This document shows positions 61,061 through 64,000 of a DNA stretch of 64,000 nucleotides, piece after piece; the first letter of the stretch is position 1, and the number at the start of each line of letters is the position of its first letter. Both the position numbers and the translations under genes were made by a program. The notes under the pieces were generated by a model. It had not been told where the DNA came from. It did no database searches and was given only the letters and a program-made list of their open reading frames with translations. Source of the DNA: Protula sp. h YS-2021 (lineage: Eukaryota > Annelida > Polychaeta > Sabellida > Serpulidae). The stretch is from the NCBI GenBank assembly GCA_949752745.1, contig OX457029.1, positions 39,725,103 to 39,789,102 on the forward strand. The letters are read 5' to 3'.

Positions 61061-61837
61061 CCCAGTATTGCATATATAAGCTGTGTCTTCTTGACTACGC
61101 TCTTTATTTAGGGAAAGGCATCTAAGAAACTGGAAGAAGTTCTAAGTATGCTTAGTTAGTTAAGCAATGTTAATGTAACTATTCGGTGGTTTGTTAAAAC
61201 ATTAGACCTTTCTTCAGTTTGATTTAAAAAAAAAACCTAATTTGTTATTAACTGACCACACATTGCCAAATAAATTAAATTTCCATTGGGCTTTGATTAA
61301 AAGATTATGAGCGCATAGAATTTAACGACAAGTAGATGTGTGGGATTTTTTTAAACACCTCCAATGCATAAAACCCACTTCACTTAAAATCCAACAGGTG
61401 TCCCTCAACTACACTGGTTCTTTTCTTCATTGAAGAATACATCAAAAGTCAAATAAAGCACAGCAAAGACATCTAAAGTGCCAAAAGTTCAACACTAACA
61501 ATTCTACGCATTAATGCAACGAAGGAGCGAGCTGGTGACGGAGGGCTAGCGTGCAAAAAAAAATAAAAATAAAAAAAACAATACAAAAACAAAACAAAAT
61601 AAAACATAGTATGCACACCTTCAGTTGCTGCTGTCTGTGCTGCAAGGTTGCATTTGGTCACTAGACCGAATTTTGCTACACGTAGCCAAATAGCACCCAT
61701 TGCAAGGGCAGAGACACAACATATTTGGTCAAAGACACATTTTTCAGTGTTTCGACATGATTGTCAGCTTCCGGATTATTATCTTGAACGAGGCCGTCGA
61801 AGTAAATATAATAATTTGGGCACAAATAAATCAAATT
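61061..61837. other. No gene seen
   Basis: AT-rich, with an A-rich tract at about 61555-61600. No supported feature. Confidence 0.45.
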
Positions 61838-62990
61838 CAGTTTTCTAACCGTTTTTGAGATACTGGTCAACTTCCAGTTTTTGACCTTGACCATGATGGA
61901 GGAGGCTAAGATCACCGAGGTACCTCTTATGTAACGTTGTTCAGGCCCAAAGGGTCGAAAATGAGCTCAAAATCGCTCTATCTCTAACCTTTTTCAGAGA
62001 TAACAGTCAACTTCCGGTTTTTGACCTTGACCGTGATCCAGAAGGTCAATGTCACCGAGGTAACTCTTATGTACGTTGTTTAGGTCCAAGCGGTCGAAAA
62101 TGAGCTCAAAATCGCTCTATCTCTAACCGTTTTCGAGATAACAGTCAACTTCCGGATTTTGACCTTGACCGTGATCCAGAAGGTGAAGTTCACCGAGGTA
62201 CCTCTTATGTAACGTTGTTTAGGCCCCCAGTTTCGGAAATGAGCTCAAAATCGCTCTATCTCTAACCGTTTTCGAAATAATAGTCAACTCCAGGTTTTTG
62301 ACCTTGACCGTGACCCAGAAGGTCAAGGTCACCGAGGTACCTCTTATGTCACGTTGTTTACGCCCAAAGGGTCGAAAATGAGCTCAAAATCGCTCTATCT
62401 CTAACCGTTTTCGAGATAATAGTCAACTTCCGGTTTTTGACCTTGACCGTGATCTAGAAAGTCACGGTCACCGAGGTACCTCTCAACTAACGTTGTTTAG
62501 GCCCAATGGGGTCGAAAATGAGCTCAAAATCGCTCTATCTCTAACCGTTTCCGAGATGAGTCGACCTGTCGTTAACGGCGTGTGAAATCACGTGACCTTT
62601 GACCTTGATCCTCAAGGTCAAGGTTAGTGATGAAAGTTTTCCCTTTATTGAGTACGTTTTATGTATTTAAACTGGGATTTGAGCACCTTTATGGCTACTT
62701 TTCGTGATTAATAGGCGTTTCCAAAAATATTTTCACCTGACTTTGACCTTGACCTCTGAGGTTCAAAGTAAAAAAATTTGTCAGATTTGACGATAAATCG
62801 TTACCCTCTATGTCTCTTCCACATGCCGTCTTTCTACGACAAATTGTGTAGGAGGAGTTTTCTGGAAGCCACTTTTAGGTAACAAATACTTTGACCTCAA
62901 TTTGACCTTGACCTTTAAGGTCAACGTCAAAAACTGTTGCGGATTTGACGACATCTCATCACCCTCTATTACTGTGCCAAATTTCATCGT
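61838..62990 (+). repeat. About 140-bp tandem array with TGACCTTGA motifs
   Basis: Five units of about 140 bp share GAGCTCAAAATCGCTCTATC, TCTAACCGTTTTCGAGATAA, AGTCAACTTCCGG, TTTTTGACCTTGACCGTGA and CACCGAGGTACCTCTTATGT. Three diverged units follow to about 62990, two of them containing GGAGGAGTTTTCTGGAA. A terminal hairpin TTGCAAAC-GAA-GTTTGCAA lies near 63098-63116. Confidence 0.9.
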
Positions 62991-63152
62991 CCCACGTCAA
63001 ATAGCGTAGGAGGAGTTTTCTGGAAACGTCCGTGACGGAAAAAAGAGAAGAAAAAAAGGGCGGAAATTTCGAGAAAAACTACAAACTTGTAACAATTTGC
63101 AAACGAAGTTTGCAAGTGGGAATGAAAGCGTAAGAAAGGGTGATTTACATAC

Positions 63153-63333
63153 CAGCAGCAGCTCGCTCGAAGAAGGCACTTGGCCAATGCACACGAAGCC
63201 TGACATATAGTTGCATGGCGATCTGGCGACATGATGTCCAGGGTGGATATAATTTGTGTTCAAGAATTAGGGTGCCGAAAGTTTGCCAATAGCGGGCCGA
63301 GTTTGTTTCAAGTAATTCCACGAAAGGGAGCAT
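63153..63333 (-). CDS. Candidate first exon, unknown protein
   Basis: An open frame from ATG at 63333 to a GT donor after 63153 (GCTG|GTATGT) reads MLPFVELLETNSARYWQTFG, then TLILEHKLYPPWTSC and MQLYVRLRVHWPSAFFERAA. There is no recognised domain and no downstream exon was linked. The same DNA contains the 24-bp motif shared with the orphan promoter, so it may instead be regulatory sequence that happens to be open. Confidence 0.22.
63269..63292 (-). promoter_or_regulatory. Third copy of the CCAAT-type promoter motif
   Basis: On the minus strand, TATTGGCAAACTTTCGGCAC and its edges are identical over 24 bp to 50593-50616 and nearly identical to the H2A.X promoter (25271-25291). The upstream GATTGG partner at 33 bp is absent here, and only a weak TTATAT lies downstream. 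Confidence 0.4.
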
Positions 63334-63741
63334 TTTCGTTCCCTTTCGCTGCCCGTTTTAAACGAAAATAAATAAACTTTATGTTATTCAATAAAAGTAC
63401 ACACCACACTCTTAAAAAATGCTTAAATTAAGAGACAACTACACGGTAGGGCAATTTCAGCTGAATCACTTAAATCATATTTCTCGACATAGAGCTACCG
63501 TTCAAGTTTCCTACAACACATCCAATTACAGCAGGTTATGATCTACATAATGCAGTACAACTGGAACAAATACCTGACGGGAAATCATTGTGTAATAACC
63601 TCTCAGTGAGTAATGCACCATAAGGCCGATAAAAGACACTGTAAGAATAGATGTGGTGTGCTGTTACTGTCATGGTGTACACCTCTAGGGGGTACGGGAA
63701 AATGGCAACGGAAATGATGGTACGCGGAAAAAAGGCAAAGT

Positions 63742-64000
63742 TTAAAACGGAAAAGAATGGCAAAATAAGGCATAAAAACTATTTGATCCAGAGGTTTGGG
63801 CCCACTCGTTTTCAATAACAATGTCTTCTGGTGTGTCTTCTGGTACCGCAGGCATGCAGCCAAGTCTTTGGTTTCGCAGGGAATGCTTTATAGATTCTTT
63901 TCTACTAAGTTCGACTCGGACATCAACCTCAATTTGAACCCATGGCTTGAGAATCAAAATCTGAGTGGGTTTTTCGAAACTCTGTTTGGCTTGCTGCTTC
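63742..64000 (-). CDS. Open frame at window edge, possible C-terminal exon
   Basis: The minus-strand frame runs from the right edge (KQQAKQSFEKPTQILILKPW), then VQIEVDVRVELSRKESIKHS, to the stop at 63742-63744. It is open for about 85 codons, and its middle part (MPAVPEDTPEDIVIENEW) looks protein-like. I do not recognise the family; it may be a fragment of a gene or transposon extending beyond the window. Confidence 0.25.
   Translation of the reverse strand, partial: KQQAKQSFEKPTQILILKPWVQIEVDVRVELSRKESIKHSLRNQRLGCMPAVPEDTPEDIVIENEWAQTSGSNSFYALFCHSFPF

Noticed and set aside
61838..62990. Possible CRISPR-like array
   Set aside because: Units are contiguous ~140-bp satellites with no repeat-spacer pattern, in an animal genome.

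Overview
The window is animal nuclear DNA. It is AT-rich, its genes are intron-split with GT-AG junctions, a replication-type histone gene ends in a histone stem-loop, and dense transposon and tandem-repeat families fill the spaces. The gene set and the style of the repeats (short hairpin-headed families with GTCTGTCCGTC tracts, TGACCTTGACC arrays, many small TIR elements) fit a lophotrochozoan, most likely a bivalve-like mollusc. The species call is inference. A 200-base assembly gap lies at 32198-32397.

Layout. 1-2795 holds one copy of a dispersed repeat and no clear gene. 2796-14108 (+) is a CCDC191-like coiled-coil gene in 18 recognisable exons with its first exon not found. 16325-25124 (-) is a complete seven-exon DPAGT1 gene (first enzyme of N-glycan precursor synthesis), with a Harbinger-type MITE, a 54-bp minisatellite and a second copy of the dispersed repeat in its introns. 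About 277 bp away and head-to-head lies 25402-25815 (+), an H2A.X histone gene with TATA box, CCAAT boxes and 3' stem-loop.

27000-41000 is a nest of mobile and repeated DNA. It includes a duplicated hairpin-headed repeat, two large tandem arrays in opposite orientation, a 3.9-kb hAT element carrying a long transposase-like ORF, and four smaller TIR elements. Target-site duplications can be read directly, because several elements landed in repeats that also exist uninterrupted nearby. 41109-43911 (-) is a two-exon BTB-BACK-kelch-like gene. 44328-45417 is an AAT microsatellite followed by an inverted-repeat element rich in palindromes.

45418-52408 has no coding gene that I can support, but contains an orphan promoter-like module at 50562-50631 that matches the H2A.X promoter in sequence and spacing. 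52409-55889 (-) is a complete five-exon Golgi carbohydrate sulfotransferase. The right end (56400-64000) holds a LINE relic, a GAT microsatellite, fold-back elements, an array of nuclear-receptor-type half sites, and weak candidate exons on the minus strand.

The host genes do not form one pathway. DPAGT1 (ER) and the sulfotransferase (Golgi) both act in glycan biosynthesis, but are 27 kb apart. The only close functional pairing visible is the shared DPAGT1/H2A.X promoter interval.
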